This document shows positions 49,992 through 58,976 of a stretch of 64,000 nucleotides of DNA, in pieces. The notes beneath the pieces were generated by a model. It saw only the letters and a program-made list of their open reading frames with translations. It was not told the DNA's origin and did not search any database. Made by a program: the position numbers and the translations under genes. Origin of the DNA: Frondihabitans sp. Leaf304 (GTDB lineage Bacteria; Actinomycetota; Actinomycetes; Actinomycetales; Microbacteriaceae); NCBI RefSeq assembly GCF_001423105.1, contig NZ_LMNV01000003.1, positions 130,120 to 194,119 of the forward strand. The letters are read 5' to 3'. Position 1 is the stretch's first letter. Every line of letters starts with the position of its first letter.

Positions 49992-52544
49992 ATGCCTGGA
50001 GAGAACCTCACCCGTGTCGAAGCGCAGGAGCGTAAGAGCATCGTCGACGTGCAGTCGTACGCGATCTCGCTCGACCTCACCCGCGGCGAGGAGGTCTTCG
50101 GCTCGACGACGACCGTGAAGTTCACGGCCACCGAGGGCGCTTCGACCTTCATCGACGCGTTCACCCGCACCGTGCACTCGGTCACTCTCAACGGGCAGGC
50201 GCTCGACGTCGCGTCGATCAACGACGGCGTGCGCATCCAGCTCGACGGCCTCGCCGCCTCCAACGAGCTCACCGTCGTTTCCGACGCCGAGTACACCAAC
50301 TCGGGCGAGGGCCTGCACCGCTTCGTCGACCCGGTCGATTCCGAGGTCTACCTCTACTCGCAGTTCGAAGTGCCCGACAGCCGGCGCGTCTTCGCCGTGT
50401 TCGAGCAGCCCGACCTCAAGGCGACCTTCCAGTTCACCGTCACCGGTCCCGCGCGCTGGCAGATGGTCTCCAACTCGATCACGCCCGAGCCCGTCGTCGA
50501 CGGCACGGATCCCGCTACGGCGACGGCCACGTGGTCGTTCGAGCCGACCGCTGTCATGTCGAGCTACATCACCGCGATCGTCGCCGGCCCCTACGACGTC
50601 GTCCGCTCGTCGCTCACCTCGTCCGACGGCCGCGAGATCCCCCTCGGCATCTTCACCCGCAAGTCGCTGTCCGAGTTCATGGACGCCGACTACATCTTCG
50701 AGAAGACCCGCCAGGGCTTCGCCTACTACGAGGAGAAGTTCGACTTCCCCTACCCGTTCGACAAGTACGACCAGCTCTTCGTGCCCGAGTTCAACGCGGG
50801 CGCCATGGAGAACGCGGGCGCGGTCACCTTCACCGAGACCTACGTGTTCCGCAGCAAGGTCACTGACGCCATCAAAGAGCGTCGGGTCGTCACGATCCTG
50901 CACGAGCTCGCCCACATGTGGTTCGGCGACCTCGTCACGATGAAGTGGTGGAACGACCTTTGGCTGAACGAGTCGTTCGCCGAGTGGGCCTCCACCATCT
51001 CGACCGCCGAAGCCACCGAGTGGACGGAGGCCTGGACGACCTTCCAGGCGATGGAAAAGAGCTGGGCCTACCGCCAAGACCAGCTGCCCTCGACCCACCC
51101 GGTCGTCGCGACGATCAACGACCTCGAAGACGTCCAGGTCAACTTCGACGGCATCACCTACGCCAAGGGCGGCTCGGTGCTCAAGCAGCTCGTCGCCTGG
51201 GTCGGTATCGACGCGTTCTATGCGGGTGTCGCCGCGTACTTCAAGAAGCACCACCACTCCAACACCGAGCTGAGCGACCTCCTCACCGAACTCGAGGTCA
51301 CGAGCGGGCGCGAGCTGACCAGCTGGTCGAAGCTCTGGCTCGAGACGGCCGGCGTCAACACGCTCCGCCCCGAGATCGAGGTCGACGCCGAGGGCGCCAT
51401 CACCTCGTTCGCCGTGCTGCAGACCGCTGCCGCTGACTACCCGACGATCCGGCCTCACCGCCTCGCGATCGGCCTGTACTCGCTCGACGGCGACTCGCTT
51501 GTGCGCACCGACCGTGTCGAGATCGACGTCGACGGCGAACGCACCGACGTGCCCGAGCTGGTCGGCCTCAAGCGAGGCGACCTGGTGCTGATCAACGACG
51601 ACGACCTCGCCTACGCGAAGATCCGTCTCGACGACGTCTCCCGCGCCACGGCGATCGAGCACCTAGCGAAGATCCACAACCCGTTGGCTCGCGCGCTCGT
51701 CTGGGGTTCGATGTGGGATGCCACCCGCGACGCCGAGAGCGCCGCTCGCGACTACGTGAAGCTGGTACTCGCCAACATCGCGACCGAGACCGAGTCGACG
51801 ACCATCCGCACCACGCTGTCGCAGCTCACGCAGGCCGCCCGCAGCTACGTCGACCCCGCCACCCGTGCGGCGACGATCACCGAGGTCGGCGACGCCCTGT
51901 GGGCGCTTGCGCAGGCCGCCGAGGCCGGTTCCGACGCGCAGTTCCAGTTCGTGAAATTCTTTGCGAACATCGCGTCGACCGATGCCCACGGTGATGCCCT
52001 CCAGGGCCTCTCCGACGGATCGATCGCTCTCGAGGGTCTTGAGATCGACACCGACCTGCGCTGGGAGATCCTCGAGGGCCTCGTGCTCGTGGGCAGGGCC
52101 GGCACCGCCGAGATCGATGCGGCACTTGCCGACGACAACACGGCAAACGGCGCTCAGGCGGCGGCACGGGCTCGAGCAACGATCCCCACGAGCGAGGGCA
52201 AGCTCGCTGCATTCGCGTCGATCGTCGACTCCGACGAGCAGCCGAATGCGATCGTGCGGGCCACGACGATGGGCTTCCAGCACACGAACGACCCGTCGAT
52301 CCTCGAGCCGGTCGTCGCGAAGTACTTCGACTCGCTTACGACGATCTGGGAGACGCGCAGCTACCACATCGCCGACACCCTCGTCTCGGGCCTCTACCCG
52401 GCCGGGCTCGCCGACTCCGCCCTCGTCGACGCTTCCCAGGCGTGGCTCGCGGCCAACCCGGAGACACCGGCCCTGCGACGCATCGTGACGGAAAACGTGG
52501 CCGGCACGGAGCGCGCTCTGCGGGTCCAGGCCGCCGACAAGTAG
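49992..52544 (+). CDS. pepN: Aminopeptidase N (M1 family)
   Basis: This 850-residue zinc aminopeptidase has the substrate loop GAMENAGAVTF near residue 272, the zinc site HELAHMWFGD near residue 303 and the third ligand in LWLNESFAEW. An ERAP1-like helical C-terminal domain completes it. It removes N-terminal residues from peptides in the cytoplasm. The ATG at 49992 has GGAG 5 nt upstream and gives the usual start (MPGENLTRVEAQER). Confidence 0.97.
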   Translation: MPGENLTRVEAQERKSIVDVQSYAISLDLTRGEEVFGSTTTVKFTATEGASTFIDAFTRTVHSVTLNGQALDVASINDGVRIQLDGLAASNELTVVSDAEYTNSGEGLHRFVDPVDSEVYLYSQFEVPDSRRVFAVFEQPDLKATFQFTVTGPARWQMVSNSITPEPVVDGTDPATATATWSFEPTAVMSSYITAIVAGPYDVVRSSLTSSDGREIPLGIFTRKSLSEFMDADYIFEKTRQGFAYYEEKFDFPYPFDKYDQLFVPEFNAGAMENAGAVTFTETYVFRSKVTDAIKERRVVTILHELAHMWFGDLVTMKWWNDLWLNESFAEWASTISTAEATEWTEAWTTFQAMEKSWAYRQDQLPSTHPVVATINDLEDVQVNFDGITYAKGGSVLKQLVAWVGIDAFYAGVAAYFKKHHHSNTELSDLLTELEVTSGRELTSWSKLWLETAGVNTLRPEIEVDAEGAITSFAVLQTAAADYPTIRPHRLAIGLYSLDGDSLVRTDRVEIDVDGERTDVPELVGLKRGDLVLINDDDLAYAKIRLDDVSRATAIEHLAKIHNPLARALVWGSMWDATRDAESAARDYVKLVLANIATETESTTIRTTLSQLTQAARSYVDPATRAATITEVGDALWALAQAAEAGSDAQFQFVKFFANIASTDAHGDALQGLSDGSIALEGLEIDTDLRWEILEGLVLVGRAGTAEIDAALADDNTANGAQAAARARATIPTSEGKLAAFASIVDSDEQPNAIVRATTMGFQHTNDPSILEPVVAKYFDSLTTIWETRSYHIADTLVSGLYPAGLADSALVDASQAWLAANPETPALRRIVTENVAGTERALRVQAADK

Positions 52545-52609
52545 CGGCTGCGACCGGCAGCCTGGCCGGCTGGTGGGCTAGCCGGCTGGCGAGCTGCATC
52601 CCGACGCCG

Positions 52610-52640
52610 AGCGGCGGCACCCTTCACGGGTGCCGCCGCT
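52610..52640. terminator. Terminator after pepN
   Basis: A perfect 13-bp stem (AGCGGCGGCACCC) with a TTCAC loop, followed by TCG. Confidence 0.85.
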
Positions 52641-52683
52641 TCGCTGTGTGCGGGCCGGATCGTGCGTTTCGCGGGCATTGTGC

Positions 52684-52743
52684 CGCGAGATGGCCTGATC
52701 TACGGCGAAACCGCCGCGATCGCGGAGATCAGGCCATCTCGCG
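52684..52743. repeat. Long palindrome downstream of pepN
   Basis: Perfect 18-bp arms CGCGAGATGGCCTGATCT (52684-52701) and complement (52726-52743) flank a 24-nt centre that is itself partly palindromic. It lies after the pepN terminator in a 359-nt gap (52545-52903) without genes. Confidence 0.8.
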
Positions 52744-52797
52744 GGTCGCCGGCGGCTCGCGAGCCCCAGGCACCTCGCGAGGCCCGGGTCGGGCGTT

Positions 52798-52843
52798 GAG
52801 ATCGCAGTTGAGGTCGCCAGGGCCCGACCACTACTGCGATCTC
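52798..52843. repeat. Second palindrome in the same gap
   Basis: Arms GAGATCGCAG and complement, with an inner GGTCG/CGACC stem, form a 46-bp imperfect palindrome 54 bp after the first. Confidence 0.7.
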
Positions 52844-52890
52844 GGCGCCGCAGGCCCGGGTCGCTCAGCAGACCCTTGAACTCTTCCTCG

Positions 52891-52896
52891 TAGCAT
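52891..52896 (+). promoter_or_regulatory. -10 box of leaderless promoter for mscS-globin operon
   Basis: TAGCAT lies 7 nt before the ATG at 52904. Confidence 0.55.
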
Positions 52897-52903
52897 TGGC
52901 CGA

Positions 52904-53965
52904 ATGGTCACTCAACTCCTCGCAGCCGCTGCGACCAAGACGAGCGCCGCCGACGACATCGCGACCGGGGCCAGCGCCTTCTGGGACGCCTGGGGCACGC
53001 CGATCGCGGTCGCCGGCGTCATCGTCGGTGCGGTCGTGCTCCGCATCATCGTCCACTTCGTCATCCGTCGTGTGGTCGACCAGATCGTCACGGGCGTCAA
53101 GAAGAAGCAGAACGTCGACGACACTCAGGCGCTCAACTCTCCCCTGCGCGCGGTGCGGGTGGTCCAGCGCACTCGCACTCTCGGCAGCGTCCTCAACAAC
53201 GTCGCGACGGTCGTCATCGCGGTGATCGCCATAGCGACGATCCTCGCCACGTTGAATGTCGCCACGGTCGGGCTCGTCAGTGCGGCGAGCGTGATCGCGG
53301 CCGGCCTCGCTTTCGGCGCGCAGAACATCGTCAAAGACATTTTGAGCGGGCTGTTCATGGTCGTCGAAGATCAGCTCGGAGTCGGCGACATCGTCGACGT
53401 CCAGCTGGCGACCGGCGTCGTCGAGGCGGTGGGCATCCGCGTGACTCAGGTGCGCGACGTCAACGGCACCCTGTGGTTCGTCCGCAACGGCGAGATCCTG
53501 CGCGTCGGCAACATGTCGCAGGGCTGGGCCCGGGCCATCATCGATATCGCAGTTCCGTACGAGAACGACATCGACGAGGTCGAATCGATCGTGCTCACGA
53601 CGTCGGCGGCGGTCGCCGCGCAGCCCCGCTGGAAGACGCGCATGCTCGAGAAGCCCGAGATCTGGGGCCTGCAGTCGATCTCGGAGTCGCACCTCGTCAT
53701 CCGTCTCGCCGTTCGAACCCGGTCGGCCGACAAAGACGCGGTCGCGCGCGAGCTGCGCCTCCGCATCGTCCGCGCCCTCGACGCGAAGGGCATCCACCTC
53801 CCCTCGCTGCAGAGCGTCGTTCTGTCGGGCTTCGAGGAGGCCACCAACATCCGGGGGGCTCGCCCGATCGAGACGCAGCCGACACCCGTGCAGGGGCGGA
53901 ACAAGGCGCCGCGGGCGCCACGTCGGGGCAGGAACGCCCCGCCCTCGGGAGACAATGAGGCATGA
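52904..53965 (+). CDS. mscS: Small-conductance mechanosensitive channel (MscS family)
   Basis: This 353-residue channel has three transmembrane helices; the pore helix VGLVSAASVIAAGLAFGAQNIVKDILSG has the Gly/Ala pattern of MscS. The cytoplasmic beta and alpha/beta domains follow and the tail is basic and disordered. It opens on hypo-osmotic shock. It overlaps the globin gene as ATGA. Confidence 0.93.
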   Translation: MVTQLLAAAATKTSAADDIATGASAFWDAWGTPIAVAGVIVGAVVLRIIVHFVIRRVVDQIVTGVKKKQNVDDTQALNSPLRAVRVVQRTRTLGSVLNNVATVVIAVIAIATILATLNVATVGLVSAASVIAAGLAFGAQNIVKDILSGLFMVVEDQLGVGDIVDVQLATGVVEAVGIRVTQVRDVNGTLWFVRNGEILRVGNMSQGWARAIIDIAVPYENDIDEVESIVLTTSAAVAAQPRWKTRMLEKPEIWGLQSISESHLVIRLAVRTRSADKDAVARELRLRIVRALDAKGIHLPSLQSVVLSGFEEATNIRGARPIETQPTPVQGRNKAPRAPRRGRNAPPSGDNEA

Positions 53966-54447
53966 CCGAAACGCACCCTGTCTCTTCTGGTGAGCCGGTG
54001 GATCCTCAGCGCTCTCTGCCTCTGGGCCAACCCGTCACGCTTCGGTCCGGCAGGGGCGACGACGATGCCCAGGGCAACTTCTGGGTGAAGGTCGGCGGTC
54101 GCCCGACGTTCGAGAAGCTCGTGCGACGCTTCTACGAGGGCGTGCAGACCGATCCGATCATCTGGCCCATGTACCCGGCCGACGACCTTGAGGGCGCCAT
54201 TCAGCGGCTGACGGGGTTTCTCGAGCAGTACTGGGGTGGCCCGACGACGTACAGCGACGAACGCGGACACCCGAGGCTCCGCATGCGGCACAACCCGTTC
54301 ACGATCACTCCCGCGGCACGGGACCGCTGGCTCGTGCACATGCGCGATGCGGTCGACTCGCTCGACCTCGCGCCCCTCGACGACGCGATGCTATGGGGCT
54401 ACCTCGATCGAGCCGCGCACGCAATGGTCAACTCGTTCGCCGAATGA
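53962..54447 (+). CDS. glbO: Group II truncated haemoglobin
   Basis: This 161-residue globin has a 35-residue extension and then the group II fold: VGGRPTFEKLVRRFYEGV, YPADDLEGAIQRLTGFLEQYWGGP and the heme-binding proximal region LRMRHNPFTI. Group II globins bind oxygen or NO and often serve in redox defence. It is coupled to the MscS gene by an ATGA overlap; the reason for this pairing is not known. Confidence 0.93.
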   Translation: MTETHPVSSGEPVDPQRSLPLGQPVTLRSGRGDDDAQGNFWVKVGGRPTFEKLVRRFYEGVQTDPIIWPMYPADDLEGAIQRLTGFLEQYWGGPTTYSDERGHPRLRMRHNPFTITPAARDRWLVHMRDAVDSLDLAPLDDAMLWGYLDRAAHAMVNSFAE

Positions 54448-54552
54448 CTCACACGCGACCGAGCTGCGCGTAGCTGCCTTCGCGGAGGTCGTTGACGAGG
54501 CTCGGGCGCGATGGCGACGGGCCGTGTTCGTCTCGACCCGAGGATCCGACGG

Positions 54553-55230
54553 CTAGAGCAACGAGGAACGTCGCTTCACGAGCACGTGCCCGCGGCTGGT
54601 GGAGAGGCGCGTCCAGGCACCCACCGTGAAGACCCGGGTCGGCTCCTCACCGGAAAGGAACCCGAGCGTCAGCGCCGCAAAGGCCGCACCGGCCGGAACC
54701 CCGTCGGTGCCGTCGATCGGGCGCGTCCAGACGCCCGAGCGGACCTTATGCACGATCTGCTCGCCCGTTCCCGTCGGGATGACTCGGGCGACCTCGTCGA
54801 TTCCCGCCTTGGCCGTGGCCTCGAGGACGGCCGCGTCGACTGCGGCCGCCGCCTGCCAGCCACCTCGCGGCGGGGAGATGGCGGCCCAGGAGGCCGCGAT
54901 CACGACAGGTGGCAGCGCGACGACGACTGCGGCGGTGGGGTCGACGACCTCGTTCTGAAGCCGCACCAGTCGCTCCTGGACGGAGCGGATCGGCACCACG
55001 GCGTCGAAGGTCGCTTCGCTTCCTTCGGCCAGGGCATAGGTTCGCAAACCCAAGACCGTCGGGCTCGTGTCGAGGAGACCGGCCGGGCTGAGAACGCCGA
55101 CGTAGGCGGCGAGCACCCCGCCCGCTCCAATGAGGCGCACGGCACCGTCGTCGACCGCGGCAGCCCGCGCGAGGAAGGTGTGCAAGTCGTCGAGCGAGAG
55201 CGAGTCGGGGAGCGTGAATGCGGTAGTCAT
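54553..55230 (-). CDS. Conserved hypothetical protein
   Basis: This 225-residue protein begins TTAFTLPDSLSLDDLHTFLARA and is rich in Ala and Val without clear transmembrane helices or signal peptide. I recognise no catalytic motif; it looks like an uncharacterised actinobacterial family. It is divergent from the thioesterase gene with 21 bp between starts; TTAGAT lies 5 nt before its ATG. Confidence 0.75.
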   Translation of the reverse strand: MTTAFTLPDSLSLDDLHTFLARAAAVDDGAVRLIGAGGVLAAYVGVLSPAGLLDTSPTVLGLRTYALAEGSEATFDAVVPIRSVQERLVRLQNEVVDPTAAVVVALPPVVIAASWAAISPPRGGWQAAAAVDAAVLEATAKAGIDEVARVIPTGTGEQIVHKVRSGVWTRPIDGTDGVPAGAAFAALTLGFLSGEEPTRVFTVGAWTRLSTSRGHVLVKRRSSLL

Positions 55231-55235
55231 GAGCG

Positions 55236-55244
55236 ATCTAAACT
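55236..55244. promoter_or_regulatory. Overlapping divergent -10 boxes
   Basis: TAAACT (55239-55244) lies 7 nt before the thioesterase ATG at 55252. TTAGAT on the reverse strand (55236-55241) lies 5 nt before the ATG at 55230. The boxes share three bases, so the two promoters cannot be bound at once. Confidence 0.55.
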
Positions 55245-55251
55245 ACCGCTG

Positions 55252-56139
55252 ATGAACTCCGACCCGTCGCACCCCGCGGCCGCCACCGACCCCCTGGCCG
55301 ACCTTCTCCATGCTCTCGAGCTCACACCGTCGGGCACCGACACCTTCGAGGGCTCGAGCCAGTGGATGCCCAACGGGCGTGTGTTCGGTGGGCAGGTGCT
55401 CGCGCAGTCGCTCATGGCGGCCGCGCAGACCGTCGATGGCGAGCGCGTGCCGCATTCCCTGCACGCCTACTTCCTGCGCGCCGGCAAGGTCGAGTTCCCC
55501 GTGTCGTTCCAGGTCGACCGGAGCCACGACGGCCGTTCCTTCGCCTCTCGCCGGACCGAGGCCTCGCAGAACGGCGTGCCGATCATGACGACGATGTCGT
55601 CGTTCCAGACGATCGACGGAGGAATCGACCACCAGGTCGAGGCGCCGACCGGGTTGCCGGATCCTGAATCTCTTCCGACGCTCGCCGAGGGGCTCGAGGG
55701 CATCGACGATCCGTCGGCGAGGTTCTGGGCTCACGGCCGGCCGTTCGACATCCGGCACGTGCCGTCGCCGATCTTCCTCCGGGTCGAGGGGGCGCACGTC
55801 GCGCACCAGGCACTGTGGATGAAGACGGTGGGGCGGCTCCCCGACGACGACCTCGTTCACCGCGCTGCGCTCGCCTACGCCAGCGACCTCGGCATCCTGG
55901 AGCCGATCCTGCGGCGACACGGCGTTCCACTGTCGGCACCCGGTATCAAGATCGCCAGCCTCGACCACGCCATGTGGTGGCACCGGGCCGGGCGTGCCGA
56001 CGAGTGGCTGCTCTACGCCATGGAGTCACCGAGCGCACAGAGCGGCCGTGGGCTGTCGACCGGGCGCTTCTACGATCGCAGTGGGCGCCTGCTCGCGTCG
56101 GTCGCTCAGGAGGGTATGACCAGGGTTCCTGGCGCGTAG
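55252..56139 (+). CDS. tesB: Acyl-CoA thioesterase II
   Basis: This 295-residue double hot-dog enzyme hydrolyses acyl-CoA. MPNGRVFGGQVLAQSL and VPHSLHAYFLRAG at the start, and LDHAMWWHRAGRADEWLLY with the catalytic Asp in the second domain, are typical of TesB. The start is set by TAAACT 7 nt upstream. Its strand ends in a palindrome shared with the next gene. Confidence 0.95.
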   Translation: MNSDPSHPAAATDPLADLLHALELTPSGTDTFEGSSQWMPNGRVFGGQVLAQSLMAAAQTVDGERVPHSLHAYFLRAGKVEFPVSFQVDRSHDGRSFASRRTEASQNGVPIMTTMSSFQTIDGGIDHQVEAPTGLPDPESLPTLAEGLEGIDDPSARFWAHGRPFDIRHVPSPIFLRVEGAHVAHQALWMKTVGRLPDDDLVHRAALAYASDLGILEPILRRHGVPLSAPGIKIASLDHAMWWHRAGRADEWLLYAMESPSAQSGRGLSTGRFYDRSGRLLASVAQEGMTRVPGA

Positions 56140-56157
56140 CTCGGCGGTGTGAGTCAG

Positions 56158-56214
56158 CGAGACCTCAAAAACGACCACCGATCAGCGCGATCGGCGGTCG
56201 TTTCTGAGGTCTCG
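56158..56214. repeat. palindromic element, family 3, copy a
   Basis: Arms of 26 nt, CGAGACCTCAAAAACGACCA (outer part) and complement, enclose AGCGC. The two mismatches become U-G pairs in reverse-strand RNA. The outer arm GAGACCTCARAA recurs at 61619 with a different inner arm that also pairs. It lies between two converging thioesterase genes. Confidence 0.8.
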
Positions 56215-56226
56215 ACAAATGACGCG

Positions 56227-56700
56227 TCAGCGACGCCGGAACGTCAGCGGTTCATCGACGAACGGCGACCAGGCGGTTCGCTCGGCGTCGTTGATCCGGC
56301 GCGGGCGCTGCGTCGAGGCATCGACCAAGACCAGCGTCGAAGCGGCACGGGTGTGCAGTACGCGTGGCTCGACGCCGACCGGCGAGAAGACCTCGTAGAA
56401 GATCTCGAGGCTGGCACCGCCCATGTGGCCGATCCAGAGCTGGATGTCGAGGGGCAGACGCGTGTACGCGATCGGCGCGAGGTACTCGACCTCTTGCCGG
56501 GCGATGAGCGACCACGTGTCGGTTCCCGGGCTCGAGTCGAGGATGGCCGTCGCGGTCGAGTCGCCCGACTCTTCACCGGCCGACCAGAACGCCTGGATTC
56601 TGGCCTCTTCGAGGAGGTGCAGCATCTCGGCGTTGTTCACATGACCGTAGGCGTCGAGGTCGCCCCACCGCAGCACGGTGGGAACGTGAAGCCTCGCCAC
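56227..56700 (-). CDS. 4-hydroxybenzoyl-CoA thioesterase-like hot-dog protein
   Basis: This 157-residue single hot-dog domain has RWGDLDAYGHVNNAEMLHLLEEAR, with the Asp nucleophile pattern of the YbgC/4HBT group. It likely cleaves short or medium acyl-CoA. The GTG start is one base after the ettA stop (TGACGTG), so it is coupled to ettA. Confidence 0.9.
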   Translation of the reverse strand: MARLHVPTVLRWGDLDAYGHVNNAEMLHLLEEARIQAFWSAGEESGDSTATAILDSSPGTDTWSLIARQEVEYLAPIAYTRLPLDIQLWIGHMGGASLEIFYEVFSPVGVEPRVLHTRAASTLVLVDASTQRPRRINDAERTAWSPFVDEPLTFRRR

Positions 56701-56701
56701 G

Positions 56702-58384
56702 TCAGTCTCTCGTCAGCTTGCGGTACGTGACCCGGCTCGGCTTGGCGGCGTCGGCGCCGAGGCGCTCGATCTTGTTCTCTTCGTAGGCCTCGAAGTTGCC
56801 CTCGAACCAGTACCAGTTGGCCGGGTTGTCGGGGGTGCCCTCGTACGAGAGGATGTGCGTCGCGATGCGGTCGAGGAACCACCGGTCGTGAGTGATGACC
56901 ACAGCACAGCCGGGGAACTCGAGCAGTGCGTTCTCGAGGCTGCCCAGCGTCTCGACGTCGAGGTCGTTTGTGGGCTCGTCGAGCAGCAGAAGGTTTCCGC
57001 CCTGCTTGAGGGTGAGCGCGAGGTTCAGACGGTTGCGCTCACCACCGGAGAGCACGCCGGCCTTCTTCTGCTGGTCGGGGCCCTTGAAGCCGAACTGCGA
57101 CACGTAGGCACGCGACGGGATCTCGGTCTTGCCGACCTGGATGTAGTCGAGGCCCTCGGAGACGACCTCCCACAGGTTTTTGTTGGGGTCGATGCCGCCG
57201 CGGTTCTGGTCGACGTACGAGATGTCGACCGTCTCGCCGACCTTCAGGTCTCCGCCGTCGAGCGGCTCAAGCCCCGTGATGGTCTTGAAGAGCGTGGTCT
57301 TGCCGACGCCGTTCGGGCCAATCACGCCGACGATTCCGTTGCGGGGAAGGGTGAAGGAGAGGTTGTCGATCAGGACCCGCCCGTCGAAGCCCTTTTCGAG
57401 ACCCTTGGCATCGATCACCTGCTGCCCCAGACGCGGACCGACCGGGATGATGATCTCTTCGAAGTCGAGCTTCTTCGTGCGCTCGGCCTCGGTTGCCATC
57501 TCTTCGTAGCGAGCGAGGCGGGCCTTCGACTTGGCCTGGCGGCCCTTCGAGTTGCTTCGTACCCACTCGAGCTCGGACGAGAGGCGCTTGGCAAGCTTCG
57601 CGTCTTTCTTGCCCTGAATGTTGAGGCGCTCGCCCTTCTTCTCGAGGTAGGTCGAGTAGTTGCCCTCGTACGGGTAGAGCCGGCCGCGGTCGACCTCGGC
57701 GATCCACTCGGCGACGTGGTCGAGGAAGTACCGGTCGTGTGTCACGGCGAGGACGGCGCCGTGATACTGGCTCAGGTGCTGCTCGAGCCACAGGACGCTC
57801 TCGGCGTCGAGGTGGTTAGTGGGCTCGTCAAGAAGCAGGAGATCGGGCTTCTGCAGCAGCAGCTTGCAGAGCGCGACGCGGCGCTTCTCACCACCGGAGA
57901 GATTGGCGATCTGGGCGTCGCCCGGGGGCGTCCGCAGGGCATCCATGGCCTGCTCGAGTTGGGAGTCGAGATCCCAGGCGTCGGCTGCGTCGATCTCTTC
58001 TTGAAGACCGCCCATCTCTTCGAGAAGGGAATCGAAGTCGGCATCGGGCTCGGCCATCGCGGCCGAGATCTCGTTGAAGCGGTCGATCTTGCCCTTGATC
58101 GGCCCCACGCCCTCCTGGACGTTCTCGAGGACGGTCTTGGACTCGTCGAGCTCGGGCTCCTGCATGAGGATGCCGACCGTGTAGCCCGGGCTCAGCTTCG
58201 CCTCGCCGTTCGAGGGAGTGTCGAGGCCGGCCATGATCTTGAGGATCGTCGACTTACCGGCACCGTTCGGGCCGACGACGCCGATCTTGGCTCCGGGGAT
58301 GAACGACATGGTCACGTCGTCGAGGATCAGCTTGTCGCCGACCGTCTTTCGCGCACGGACCATCGAGTAAATGTATTCGGCCAT
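56702..58384 (-). CDS. ettA: Energy-dependent translational throttle protein EttA
   Basis: This 560-residue ABC-F protein has two ATPase domains: GPNGAGKST near residue 39 with LSGGEKRRVAL, and GPNGVGKTT near residue 353 with LSGGERNRLNLA. The arm and linker segments lie between. It binds the ribosomal E site and gates elongation according to ATP/ADP. TAGACT lies 7 nt before the ATG. Confidence 0.96.
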   Translation of the reverse strand: MAEYIYSMVRARKTVGDKLILDDVTMSFIPGAKIGVVGPNGAGKSTILKIMAGLDTPSNGEAKLSPGYTVGILMQEPELDESKTVLENVQEGVGPIKGKIDRFNEISAAMAEPDADFDSLLEEMGGLQEEIDAADAWDLDSQLEQAMDALRTPPGDAQIANLSGGEKRRVALCKLLLQKPDLLLLDEPTNHLDAESVLWLEQHLSQYHGAVLAVTHDRYFLDHVAEWIAEVDRGRLYPYEGNYSTYLEKKGERLNIQGKKDAKLAKRLSSELEWVRSNSKGRQAKSKARLARYEEMATEAERTKKLDFEEIIIPVGPRLGQQVIDAKGLEKGFDGRVLIDNLSFTLPRNGIVGVIGPNGVGKTTLFKTITGLEPLDGGDLKVGETVDISYVDQNRGGIDPNKNLWEVVSEGLDYIQVGKTEIPSRAYVSQFGFKGPDQQKKAGVLSGGERNRLNLALTLKQGGNLLLLDEPTNDLDVETLGSLENALLEFPGCAVVITHDRWFLDRIATHILSYEGTPDNPANWYWFEGNFEAYEENKIERLGADAAKPSRVTYRKLTRD

Positions 58385-58391
58385 GGGGTCC

Positions 58392-58397
58392 AGTCTA
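58392..58397 (-). promoter_or_regulatory. -10 box of leaderless promoter for ettA
   Basis: TAGACT on the reverse strand lies 7 nt before the ATG at 58384. Confidence 0.55.
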
Positions 58398-58438
58398 TTT
58401 GGGGAATGGGTCGCGGGCGGCGACTCTGAGACGAGGTC

Positions 58439-58954
58439 TCACCAGTCGATGGCGCGGGTCGTTCCGATCAGGCATTTGCCGGTCTTCAAGACCGGAGAGG
58501 AAGTGCTGGCGAACCCGTTCTGACCGATCTGCCCGACAAGACAGTCGTCGCCCCGCCAGCGCACCGAGACCTCGATCGAGTCGACCTGACGGCCGATCGA
58601 GGTGGAGTCGGCGGTGACCTCCATGTTCTTCTTGGAGAAGCCGGCCGAGCTCAGGGCGTCGACGATGTCTCGACCCTGCGCGCCCGAATCGGCGTCGAGT
58701 TTCTTCTTCACCACGGAGTCGAAGAAGCGGAGCGCCTCGGCGGTCGAGGCGGTCTTCGAGAAGCTGGGCGCCGGCTTGGGCGTGGCAGTCGACTGAGCGG
58801 TGGAGGTGGCCGTCGCCGATTCCTGCGACGCCGACGGACTCGTCGTCGGCTCAGGCGCCTGGGTGGTGCACGCTGTCGTCACGAGGAGGACGAGCAGAGT
58901 GAGCCCGGCGACCGCCCCGCCCGCGCCTCGGGATCGCTGGATTCGAAAGACCAC
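58439..58954 (-). CDS. DUF6993-type lipoprotein
   Basis: This 171-residue protein has a lipoprotein signal (GLTLLVLLVTTAC, lipid cysteine 29), a Ser/Thr/Pro-rich linker and a small domain with two cysteines (DDCLVGQIG and GKCLIGT) that may form a disulfide. Such proteins are found in Microbacteriaceae near ssb; the function is not known. GTG start with TAGACT 6 nt upstream. Confidence 0.8.
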   Translation of the reverse strand: MVFRIQRSRGAGGAVAGLTLLVLLVTTACTTQAPEPTTSPSASQESATATSTAQSTATPKPAPSFSKTASTAEALRFFDSVVKKKLDADSGAQGRDIVDALSSAGFSKKNMEVTADSTSIGRQVDSIEVSVRWRGDDCLVGQIGQNGFASTSSPVLKTGKCLIGTTRAIDW

Positions 58955-58960
58955 GGCCTG

Positions 58961-58966
58961 AGTCTA
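58961..58966 (-). promoter_or_regulatory. -10 box of leaderless promoter for DUF6993 lipoprotein gene
   Basis: TAGACT on the reverse strand lies 6 nt before the GTG at 58954. Confidence 0.55.
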
Positions 58967-58976
58967 TTCGACCCGA

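Noticed and set aside
54511-55251. N-terminal extension of the tesB frame
   Set aside because: It lies opposite the gene at 54553 and would give a protein far longer than TesB.
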